A DNA stretch of 22,761 bases, taken from UBA11524 sp964542315 (GTDB taxonomy: Bacteria; Bacillota; Clostridia; Christensenellales; Aristaeellaceae). Of the stretch, positions 9,480 through 16,231 are shown in pieces. The stretch covers positions 1 to 22,761 of the forward strand of contig CAZIUA010000040.1 in assembly GCA_964542315.1 (NCBI GenBank), read 5' to 3'. The translations under genes and the position numbers were made by a program. The notes below the pieces were generated by a model, which was not told where the DNA came from, ran no database searches, and saw nothing but the letters and a program-made list of their open reading frames with translations. Numbering within the stretch: position 1 is the stretch's first letter; each line of letters opens with the position of its first letter.

Positions 9480-9569
9480 TTGGCGGAAAATCCGCTCTTT
9501 TTCGCGTGCAACGCAGCAAAACGCTGCCGACACCCATATCCCTCATATAGATGAAAGGAAGTATGACAC

Positions 9570-9809
9570 ATGTTTACCTACAAGACCAACGGCACCTGTT
9601 CCACGCAGATCGACCTGGAGATCCAGGACGGCGTGATCACCTACTGCAAGTTCACCCGCGGCTGCAAGGGCAACACCGAGGGCCTGGCGCGCTCCGTCAT
9701 CGGCCGCAACGCCGAGGAGATCGCGGAGCTGCTGCAGGGCATCGAGTGCCGCGGCAACACCTCCTGCCCGGATCAGCTGAGCAAGGCCATCCGCGCCTAT
9801 CACGACTAA
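9570..9809 (+). CDS. TSCPD domain-containing protein (TIGR03905-like)
   Basis: A 79-residue protein whose C-terminus carries the family's namesake TSCPDQLSKAI, preceded by the Cys-rich beta structure FTRGCKGNTEGLARSV and the segment GIECRGNTSCP. The same domain is found at the C-terminus of vitamin B12-dependent ribonucleotide reductases and as small stand-alone proteins in Clostridia. The stand-alone form has no settled function. Four or five cysteines could bind metal. An AAGGAAG site lies about 8 bases upstream of the ATG. Forty-one bases separate it from the helicase TTG, so the two are probably cotranscribed. Confidence 0.85.
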   Translation: MFTYKTNGTCSTQIDLEIQDGVITYCKFTRGCKGNTEGLARSVIGRNAEEIAELLQGIECRGNTSCPDQLSKAIRAYHD

Positions 9810-9850
9810 GCGGCGCATCCGCTGATGCCCCCCCGAAAGGAGTTTCCCCC

Positions 9851-11032
9851 TTGTCTGAAAGCAATACAGCCCCCGTGACCTTTGAATCCATGGATCTGTC
9901 CAAGGAGATCCTGCATGCCATCGAGGATATGGGCTTCACCAGCCCCTCCACCGTGCAGGCGCGCACCATTCCGCTGATGATGAACGGCGTGGACATCAAT
10001 GCCATCGCCCCCACCGGCACCGGCAAGACCTGCGCGTTCGGCATCCCCATGCTGGAGTACATCCAGCTCAATGATCCCAATGTGCAGGAGGTCGTGCTGG
10101 CCCCCACGCGCGAGCTGGCGCTTCAGATCGGCGATGAGCTGACCCGCCTGGCCAAGTACATCAAGGGCTGCCGCATCGCCGTCCTCTACGGCGGACAGCC
10201 CATTCCCAAGCAGCTGGCAGCCCTCAAGCGCAAGCCGCAGATCGTCGTGGCGACCCCCGGCCGCCTGCTGGATCACATGAACCGCGGCAACATCCACCTC
10301 AATGCCGTCCACACCATGGTGCTGGACGAGGCGGACGAGATGCTCAACATGGGCTTCGTCAAGGACGTGACCAAGATCATCGAGGCCACGCCGAAGGAGC
10401 GTCAGCTGGTGCTCTTCTCCGCGACGATGCATCAGGACGTGCTGACCATCGCCTGGAAGTATCAGAACGATCCGGTGGAGATCACCATCGAGGCCACCAA
10501 GGAGGATCGTCCGCAGATCGCCCAGTACGTCATCTCCACTGAGCAGCCCCGCAAGATCGATCACCTGCTCTATCTGCTGGATGCGGATGTGTATCAGCGT
10601 GTGATGATCTTCTGCAACACCAAGTTCATGACCGACCGCCTGACCTCCCAGCTCAAGAAGGAAGGCTACAGCGCGGAATGCCTCCATGGCGACATCCCTC
10701 AGAGCAAGCGCAATGTGGTCATGTCCGACTTCCGCAAGGGCAAGTTCCCCATCCTCGTCGCCACGGACGTCGCCGCCCGCGGCATCGACGTAGACGATGT
10801 GGAGGCCGTCATCAACTTCGACCTGCCGGAGGAGAACGAATACTACCTCCACCGCATCGGCCGCACGGGCCGCGCCCATAAGCACGGCGTGTCCTTCTCG
10901 CTGGTGACCTTCCGCGAGAGCGTCCGCATGGATGAGATCCTCAAATACATGATCGCCAAGCCCCTGCCCCTGCATTTCGAGGATGATGTGCTGCGCAATG
11001 AGGATGGCACGCCCTTCTTCGACCACATTTGA
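9851..11032 (+). CDS. DEAD-box RNA helicase, minimal core
   Basis: ATP-dependent RNA helicase of superfamily 2. The 393-residue protein is essentially the two RecA-like domains. The Q-motif region is GFTSPSTVQARTIP and motif I is APTGTGKT (about residue 53), where most family members have AQTGTGKT. PTRELALQ, TPGRLLDH, DEAD (about 159) and SAT follow. The second domain has FCNTK, ARGIDVDDVEAVINFDLP and HRIGRTGRA (about 334). It ends about 50 residues after motif VI, with no RNA-binding tail such as DbpA or CshA have. The start is TTG at 9851, with GAAAGGAG 8 bases upstream; the frame is open far upstream through the TSCPD gene but has no other good start. Likely roles are ribosome assembly or RNA turnover. 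Confidence 0.94.
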   Translation: MSESNTAPVTFESMDLSKEILHAIEDMGFTSPSTVQARTIPLMMNGVDINAIAPTGTGKTCAFGIPMLEYIQLNDPNVQEVVLAPTRELALQIGDELTRLAKYIKGCRIAVLYGGQPIPKQLAALKRKPQIVVATPGRLLDHMNRGNIHLNAVHTMVLDEADEMLNMGFVKDVTKIIEATPKERQLVLFSATMHQDVLTIAWKYQNDPVEITIEATKEDRPQIAQYVISTEQPRKIDHLLYLLDADVYQRVMIFCNTKFMTDRLTSQLKKEGYSAECLHGDIPQSKRNVVMSDFRKGKFPILVATDVAARGIDVDDVEAVINFDLPEENEYYLHRIGRTGRAHKHGVSFSLVTFRESVRMDEILKYMIAKPLPLHFEDDVLRNEDGTPFFDHI

Positions 11033-11049
11033 CGGGAGGGGAATGCATC

Positions 11050-11876
11050 ATGTCCCGGAAGAAGCGCATCCGCATCGCCATCACGGCGGCGCTGCTGCTT
11101 CTGGCGCTGATCGCCCTTGATCCGCGCATGATCGTCCGCCGCTACATGGTGGAAAGCACCAAGGTGGGGGCACCCCTCCGCCTGGCCGTGCTGACGGACT
11201 TCCATGGCTGCAACTACGGCAAGGGCGCAGCCCAGCTGATCGCGGCCGTCGATGCCGAAAAACCCGACGCCGTGCTGCTGGTGGGCGACATCTTCGACGA
11301 CAAGATGAGCTGGGACGCCTCCGAGGCACTTGTCAGCACACTGGCCAGCCGCTACCCTGCTATTATGTGACGGGCAACCACGAATGCTGGTCAGGCCGCG
11401 TGGCGGAGATCGAACAGATCATCACATCTGCCGGCGCGACCGTGCTGGATCAGTCCTGCGCGGTGCTTTCGGTGGGCAATGAGTAGATCAACATCTGCGG
11501 CATTCCCGATCCCTACGCCGGGGTGAACACACAAAGCGCTTTGTCCCGTGCAGTTGCCGCCATCCCGCAGGAAGGCTTCACCGTGCTGCTGGCACACCGC
11601 CCTGAGCTGGCCGAGAAATACGCCGCAGCAGGCGCATTCGACCTGGTGGTGGCCGGTCATGCCCACGGCGGACAGGTGCGCATCCCGGGTCTGGTGAACG
11701 GCCTGCTCGCGCCGCATCAGGGCTGGTTCCCCCGATACGCCGGCGGCCTCTACACCCTCGACGGCATGACCATGATCGTCAGCCGCGGCCTGGCGCGCGA
11801 ATTCACGCTCCTTCCCCGCGTCTTCAACCGCCCGGAAGTGGTGCTGGTGACCGTCGTTCCGGCGGCGCAACCCTGA
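11050..11876 (+). pseudogene. Metallophosphoesterase (YkuE/YaeI-like), broken by frameshift and TAG
   Basis: A calcineurin-like phosphoesterase with an N-terminal membrane anchor (RIRIAITAALLLLALIAL). All metal-binding motifs survive but in two frames: LTDFHG and VGDIFDD in frame 1; then YYVTGNHE, AHRPE and VVAGHAHGGQVR in the frame of 11358. Loss of one C in the CCC run at 11355-11357 explains the shift, since an extra C restores YP-C-YYVTGNHE. A second lesion is the in-frame TAG at 11484-11486 (GNE-stop-INICGIPDP), where CAG would give Gln. The start at 11050 has GGAGGGG 8 bases upstream. Relatives act on membrane lipids such as UDP-diacylglucosamine or phosphatidylglycerol phosphate; substrate here is unknown. 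A sequencing or assembly error could mimic one lesion, less easily two. Confidence 0.85.
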
Positions 11877-11895
11877 CCCTGCGTGCTCGGCAGGG
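11877..11895 (+). terminator. Hairpin directly after the metallophosphoesterase
   Basis: CCCTGC (11877-11882) and GCAGGG (11890-11895) form a 6-bp stem with a 7-base loop, starting at the base after the TGA stop. There is no T-run on this strand, so termination is uncertain. Confidence 0.4.
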
Positions 11896-11938
11896 CGCGG
11901 GAAAAATGAGAAAATGTGAAAAAAGAGTAAATCAGCCC

Positions 11939-11967
11939 TTGCTATTCTGCGGAAATTGGGCTATAAT
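11939..11967 (+). promoter_or_regulatory. Strong sigma-A-type promoter of the ncRNA
   Basis: -35 TTGCTA (11939-11944), exactly 17 bases, then consensus -10 TATAAT (11962-11967). The preceding 40 bases are A-rich, which could act as an UP element. Predicted start is about 11974. Confidence 0.88.
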
Positions 11968-11972
11968 GAGCG

Positions 11973-12240
11973 CGGTTGAATTTCTTCGGGTCTGTGGTTG
12001 CAAGCCGATGCCAGTCGCAGGCAAAGCGGTCCACGTAACCCGGCCAAAGCGCCGGTGAGCATGGTGCGGTTTAGAAGTAAGACCGTCCAAGAGGCATGAC
12101 TGTCCTCCCTGCAAAGGGATGAAGTCCTCCCCTTGAGAGGAGTGCGTGAGGGCGCTGAACGCGCAGAGCTACCTCCCAGACGGCGAGTGTGGGGTCAAAA
12201 ACCAGGTCAGCCGGAGAAACAGCCTATTTCAAATTTTTTC
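11973..12240 (+). ncRNA. Structured non-coding RNA, possibly raiA motif class
   Basis: About 268 bases lie between a strong promoter and a T6 run (12234-12239). No credible coding frame is seen apart from read-through of the next gene's frame. Local hairpins are visible: CCGGC/GCCGG (around 12040-12056), CGGT/ACCG (around 12067-12085), GAGG/CCTC, CCCT-GCAA-AGGG with a GNRA-type loop, and TCCTC/GAGGA (around 12127-12142). GCG/CGC (around 12152-12163) completes the visible set. The purine-rich and CCTCCC-rich blocks resemble what I remember of the raiA motif, a large conserved Firmicute RNA, but this is recall, not a computed match. No strong intrinsic terminator precedes the T-run, so it may also be the 5' leader of the zinc-ribbon gene. 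It does not match RNase P, tmRNA or SRP RNA core patterns. Confidence 0.7.
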
Positions 12241-12256
12241 AGGGGGTTCCATCACC

Positions 12257-12538
12257 ATGTACGAAGACAAGACGCTGGTATGCAAAGACTGCGGCAATGA
12301 GTTCATTTTCTCTGCCGGTGAACAGGCGTTCTACGCCGAGAAGGGCTTCCAGAATGAGCCCACCCGCTGCCGTGACTGCCGTATGGCACGCAAGGCTACC
12401 CGTCCCGCTGCCGGCGCTCCCCGCGAGATGTTCGACGCTGTGTGCGCCGAGTGCGGCAAGGCCACCAAGGTTCCCTTCCAGCCCCGTGAGGATCGTCCCG
12501 TGTACTGCAGCGAGTGCTTCGCTGCCCGTCGCGGCTAA
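12257..12538 (+). CDS. Small double zinc-ribbon protein (zf-trcl / CxxC-x17-CxxC)
   Basis: A 93-residue protein made of two zinc-binding units. The first is CKDC ... CRDC (residues 8-11 and about 39-42), enclosing a GEQAFYAEKGF segment typical of the probable zinc-ribbon domain zf-trcl. The second is CAEC followed by exactly 17 residues and CSEC, the CxxC-x17-CxxC pattern, ending in FAARRG. Between them lies a basic Ala/Pro-rich linker. Such proteins are common in Bacillota and Chloroflexi but have no established role; nucleic-acid binding or oxidative/zinc stress sensing are guesses. ATG 12257 has AGGGGG about 10 bases upstream; the frame is open further upstream but runs into the ncRNA. It probably shares the ncRNA promoter. 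Confidence 0.88.
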   Translation: MYEDKTLVCKDCGNEFIFSAGEQAFYAEKGFQNEPTRCRDCRMARKATRPAAGAPREMFDAVCAECGKATKVPFQPREDRPVYCSECFAARRG

Positions 12539-12627
12539 TCACGCGCGCTGTAAGGCGTGAAAGGGTGTCAACCCGATCGCGGAAAAGAGGTCGCGTACAT
12601 GCCCCTCTGATTCAGCAAGATAGGTCG

Positions 12628-12668
12628 AAAGCCCGGAGTCCCGGCCCAGTGCCGGGGCTTTTCTTTTA
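12628..12668 (+). terminator. Rho-independent terminator after zinc-ribbon gene
   Basis: CCCGGC (12640-12645) pairs with GCCGGG (12651-12656) around a 5-base loop. Flanking AAAGC/GCTTTT pairs extend the stem over a bulge, and the T-rich TTTTCTTTT tail follows. The 12539-12627 stretch before it contains smaller hairpins such as GGGT/ACCC near 12563 and no gene that I can support. Confidence 0.75.
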
Positions 12669-12756
12669 CCCTTTTTCTCTTGCGGAATGAGAACGGATGT
12701 GCTATCATAAAGAAAATGCCGCCCCATGCGGATCGGAAAAACCGGAGGGATCGATG

Positions 12757-13803
12757 ATGGAACGCGAGGAACTGCTGTTGCGCCGGATGCAGGGACAGCA
12801 TCTGCTTTCACCCGTGTCGGCCCGGCAGGTGTGCGCCGACCTTTGCGGACTCCAGGCACAGTTTCTGCGCAATGCTATCCATGCGCTGCGGCTGCGGACG
12901 GAGCAAGTGGATGTCACAGACCTGGTGAAGACCTGGATGCTCCGTGGGACGGTGCATTTGATCCCGCAGGCGGATCTGCCGCTGTATCTGCGTCAATGCG
13001 GCGGTGCGGAGGCGGTGACGTCCTCCGGCTGGTATAAGTGGATGCAAGGCAGGGGAGAAGTCAATCCGCCGGTGCGTGAAGTGGCGTTGGCGCGGATGCT
13101 GCTGGATGACATCCGCCAAGGGATCACCGAAAGGGATGCATTGCGGGAAGCACTGCGCAGTCAGGGCATGATGGAAGAGGAGGAGGCGCGCGCCTTCCAT
13201 CCGTGGGGCGGCCTTGTGGCGGAGCTCGCCAGCGTGGGTGCATTGGCCTTCCGCGTTGCGATGAAGGACGAGCATCGCCCTGACGAAACGAAAGCGTAGC
13301 GACTGCTGCCGCCCTTTGTGCCGATGGCGGAGGACGCGGCGCGGCTGGAATTGCTGCGGCGCTATTTCGCTCACTATGGCCCTGCTACCCTGCGGGATGC
13401 GGCGTATTTCTTCCACTGGACGCAGAAGGACATTCGCGAATTGATGAAGCAGCTCCCGGTGGAGCAGATCATATGCGAAGGCAAGACCTACTTTGGCCTG
13501 CCCGGCACGGCGGAAGGCACGATGCCCGAGGTGGTGCTGCTGGCTGGCTTTGATCCGCTGATGATGGGCTATCGCAAGGAGGAGAATCCCTTGCTTCCGG
13601 CGGAGTATCTGCGCGGGATCTTCAATCTGGCGGGGATCGTCCATCCGGCGATCCTGCTGCGCGGACGCGTGGTCGGCAGATGGAAGGAAAAGGACGGCCG
13701 CGTGGAGCTGACGGCCTTTGAGAATCTGGATGCGGTGGATCGCAGGCACATCGGGCAGGAATGCGAACGGCTTCTCAATGTCAGACGGCTGACCTGGTCG
13801 TGA
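12757..13803 (+). pseudogene. Winged-helix DNA-binding protein (AlkZ/HTH_42-like), interrupted by TAG
   Basis: Two halves lie in the same frame, separated only by TAG at 13297-13299. The first half (MEREELLLRRMQGQHLL, then VCADLCGLQAQFLRNAIHALRLR, then TWMLRGTVHLIP) and the second half fit the winged-helix family that includes the AlkZ/YcaQ DNA glycosylases. The second half carries RRYFAHYGPATLRDAAYFFHWT, LLAGFDPLMMGYRKEENP and VVGRWKEKDGRVELTAF. In AlkZ enzymes the QxQ/QxD residues do base excision of crosslinks; LCGLQAQF supplies a QAQ here. Without the TAG the product would be 348 residues, normal for the family. ATG 12757 has GGAGGG 7 bases upstream; the ATG at 12754 is the alternative. 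No other lesion is seen, so a single mutation, a sequencing error or read-through remain possible. Confidence 0.82.
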
Positions 13804-13817
13804 GGCGCATGTCCCCC

Positions 13818-13846
13818 TTGCATCCCGGCGCGATTCGTGGCATAAT
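13818..13846 (+). promoter_or_regulatory. Sigma-A-type promoter upstream of the small hypothetical gene
   Basis: -35 TTGCAT (13818-13823), 17-base spacer, -10 CATAAT (13841-13846). It lies 36 bases before the start codon and probably drives the unit through the ABC transporter and peptidase. Confidence 0.8.
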
Positions 13847-13881
13847 AGACCCATCAACTTACCCCGTGAAGGAGGACGCTT

Positions 13882-14175
13882 ATGGCAACTGCCCTGTGGC
13901 TGCGCACCATCCGCCATCACCGGATGGATCGTCAGCATGTGGAACCCTGCACCCGTGATAATCCGCAAGAGGCGCTGGAGGAAGCCTGCCGCAAGCTGGA
14001 TATCGGCCGCCCCATCTGGCTGGACAAGCATGAGCGCGAATGGGAGGAATTCGGCCAGACGCGCTTCCTGCCGGATGATTTCCTGGAGCATGTGGATTTC
14101 CAGCGCCTGGAGATCGAATTCATCGACCCCGATGCAAAACGCAAAAAGTCCGCCGATCCGCGCAATGCGTTCTGA
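13882..14175 (+). CDS. Hypothetical protein
   Basis: A 97-residue soluble protein I do not recognise as a named family. It is rich in charged residues, with an N-terminal segment MATALWLRTIRHHRMDRQHV, a central amphipathic helix (NPQEALEEACRKLDI) and conserved-looking RPIWLDKHEREWEEFGQTRFLPDDF. The C-terminus (IEFIDPDAKRKKSADPRNAF) is basic. No membrane segment, signal peptide or cysteine cluster is visible apart from two isolated cysteines. A near-perfect AAGGAGG site 6 bases upstream and a clear promoter support it as a real gene. Fifty-six bases separate it from the ABC exporter, so they may be cotranscribed. Confidence 0.82.
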   Translation: MATALWLRTIRHHRMDRQHVEPCTRDNPQEALEEACRKLDIGRPIWLDKHEREWEEFGQTRFLPDDFLEHVDFQRLEIEFIDPDAKRKKSADPRNAF

Positions 14176-14231
14176 TCGGTGCGTCTGTTTTTACGCATGA
14201 TACCTGACGCCACTAGCAGGAGGCAAAGAAG

Positions 14232-16187
14232 ATGAGTATGCCGCCGCCCCGTATGCGGATGGGCCGGGTCAACGATCAGTATCGCGTCCCGCTGCCCAAA
14301 CATCTGCGCGATGTGCCGGGGTATGTGAAAAAAGTCGTATCCGATACCTGCGGGCGGATGTTCTATATCATCCGCCTGGTCTGGGAGGCCAACCGGGGCA
14401 TCATGTTCATGATGGCGTTCATGACGCTGTTCAACGGCGTGATGCCCGTGATCGGCTCGATTATCAGCAAGGAGATCCTCAACAGCCTTTCGCAGGCCTT
14501 TGGCAGCGCGATGACGAGCTTCCGCATCATTACCGTGCTGCTGATCGCCCAGTTCGTCTATCAGCTGTTCAAGGATGCAGTCGGGCGTATCTATTCGACC
14601 GTTTTGCAGATCTCAGGCGAGGTGGTCGCCAACCATATCAAGATCAAGCTGATGACAAAGTCCAAAGAGGTCGACCTGTCCAGCTACGACAGCCCGGAAT
14701 ACTATGCCAAGCTGGAAAATGCCACCCGTGAGGCTGCGCGCCGCCCCATCGAATCGCTGACATCGACCTTCTCCATCATTTCTACCATCATCAGCATCGT
14801 CAGCTATATCATTGTCATCCTGGCCATCGGCATCGTGCCGGCACTGGTCATCATCGCGCTGGCCATCCCGTCCACGGTGATCAACTTCTACTTCCGCCGG
14901 AAGAACTTCAACTACATGTTCCGCCGCAGCAAGGAACGCAGGCAGCTGAATTATTATTCCGAGCTGGTGACGAACAAGGATCTGGTCAAGGAGATGCGCA
15001 CGCTGAACCTGACGGATACCTTCATCCGGAAGTATCAGGATGTGTTCGATGTCTATTTCAAGGGGCTGAAGCGGCTCAAACTCCATGAGCTCATCTGGAA
15101 TCTGACCATGAGCATCCTGTCAACGGCGGTCAACTGCGTGCTCTTTGTCCTGATCGCGCAGGGGGTGTTCGAGGGCCGCTATGAGGTGGGCAACTACGCG
15201 CTGTATACCGGCGCGCTGCAGGCCATCTCCCAGGGCATCTCGTCGCTGATCACGACCACGGCCTCCATCTATGAGTCGACGCTTTTCATCAACAACATGA
15301 TCTCCTTCATGAATGAAAAGCCCAAGATCGTCCCGTGCATCGATCCGCCACGCCCTGTGTCCCGCGGCACCGGACACACCATCGTCTTCGACCATGTGTC
15401 CTTCCGCTATCCGGGTGCCTCCAAGGACGTGCTGCGTGACATCAACCTGACCATCGCGCCGAATGAATCGGTGGTGCTGGTGGGCCTCAACGGTGCCGGC
15501 AAGACCACGCTGATCAAGCTGCTGATGCGCCTGTACGACCCGACTGAAGGCACGATCCTTCTGGACGGGCATGACATCCGGGAATACGACGTGACCGCGC
15601 TGTATGACATGTTCGGCATCGTTTTCCAGGATTATGGCAAATATGCGGTCAGCGTGCGCGAAAACATCGCATTCGGCGAGGTGATGAAGGACATCCGCCA
15701 GGAGGAGATCGAGCAGGCCGCCGCGCACAGCAACGCCAGCAGCTTTATCCAGCGCCTGCCGCAGCAGTATGACACGCCGCTGATGCGCTATTTCGAGGAT
15801 GACGGCACGGAACTCTCCATCGGCCAGTGGCAGAAGATCGCCATCGCCCGTGCGTTCTATGCCGATTCGGATATCCTCATCCTGGACGAACCCACCGCCT
15901 CCCTGGATGCCATCGCCGAGCAGGAGATCTTCACCCAGTTCGAGATGCTCCGCGAGGGGAAATCGTCCATCTTCGTTTCGCACCGCCTGTCCAGCGCCAC
16001 CACCGCCAGCAAGATCGTCGTGCTGGATCACGGCACGGTGGAGGAGATCGGCACCCATGCCGAGCTCATGCAGGCCAGGGGCGAATATTACAAACTGTTT
16101 TCCACCCAGGCGAAGCGGTATCAGGCGCCGCCCGAGCCCTTTGAACCGGGACGCGGCGCACCGCCGATGGGGCCGCATCATCCGTGA
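14232..16187 (+). CDS. ABC exporter, fused permease and ATPase
   Basis: A 651-residue half-transporter of the ABC exporter type. A cytoplasmic N-terminus (Pro/Met/Arg-rich) precedes about six membrane helices: MFMMAFMTLFNGVMPVIGS, FRIITVLLIAQFVYQLF, two helices in 190-225, then two near 300-345. The nucleotide-binding domain has Walker A GLNGAGKT (about 418-425), the Q-loop VFQDYGKYAVSVRENIAFG, and signature LSIGQWQKIAIARA, where LSGGQ is usual. Walker B is DILILDEPTASLD and the H-loop SHRLSS. It ends in a proline-rich tail. It would work as a homodimer or with a partner not in this window. Substrate is unknown; peptides, lipids and drugs are typical. AGGAGG lies 8 bases upstream of ATG 14232. 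Confidence 0.93.
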   Translation: MSMPPPRMRMGRVNDQYRVPLPKHLRDVPGYVKKVVSDTCGRMFYIIRLVWEANRGIMFMMAFMTLFNGVMPVIGSIISKEILNSLSQAFGSAMTSFRIITVLLIAQFVYQLFKDAVGRIYSTVLQISGEVVANHIKIKLMTKSKEVDLSSYDSPEYYAKLENATREAARRPIESLTSTFSIISTIISIVSYIIVILAIGIVPALVIIALAIPSTVINFYFRRKNFNYMFRRSKERRQLNYYSELVTNKDLVKEMRTLNLTDTFIRKYQDVFDVYFKGLKRLKLHELIWNLTMSILSTAVNCVLFVLIAQGVFEGRYEVGNYALYTGALQAISQGISSLITTTASIYESTLFINNMISFMNEKPKIVPCIDPPRPVSRGTGHTIVFDHVSFRYPGASKDVLRDINLTIAPNESVVLVGLNGAGKTTLIKLLMRLYDPTEGTILLDGHDIREYDVTALYDMFGIVFQDYGKYAVSVRENIAFGEVMKDIRQEEIEQAAAHSNASSFIQRLPQQYDTPLMRYFEDDGTELSIGQWQKIAIARAFYADSDILILDEPTASLDAIAEQEIFTQFEMLREGKSSIFVSHRLSSATTASKIVVLDHGTVEEIGTHAELMQARGEYYKLFSTQAKRYQAPPEPFEPGRGAPPMGPHHP

Positions 16188-16231
16188 GCGGCAAAATGTG
16201 ATTTCGATATGCTGAAAGGAGAAGATCCCGA

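Noticed and set aside
9551..9850. In-frame upstream extension of the helicase through the TSCPD gene
   Set aside because: The TSCPD protein in the other frame is clearly conserved, the extension resembles no helicase N-terminus, and TTG 9851 has its own ribosome site.
9806..11026. 406-codon antisense frame over the helicase
   Set aside because: Composition shadow of a conserved DEAD-box gene; no domain or expression signals.
12205..12225. ACCAGGTCAG ... CAGCC resembling the SRP RNA apical loop
   Set aside because: The GGAAGGAAGCAGCC part is not preserved and the segment lies at the transcript's 3' end, where the SRP apical loop cannot be.
11973..12240. RNase P RNA, tmRNA or cobalamin riboswitch
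   Set aside because: The conserved RNase P core blocks, tmRNA ends with tRNA-like arms, and a proper B12 box are not present, and the downstream gene is not a B12 gene.
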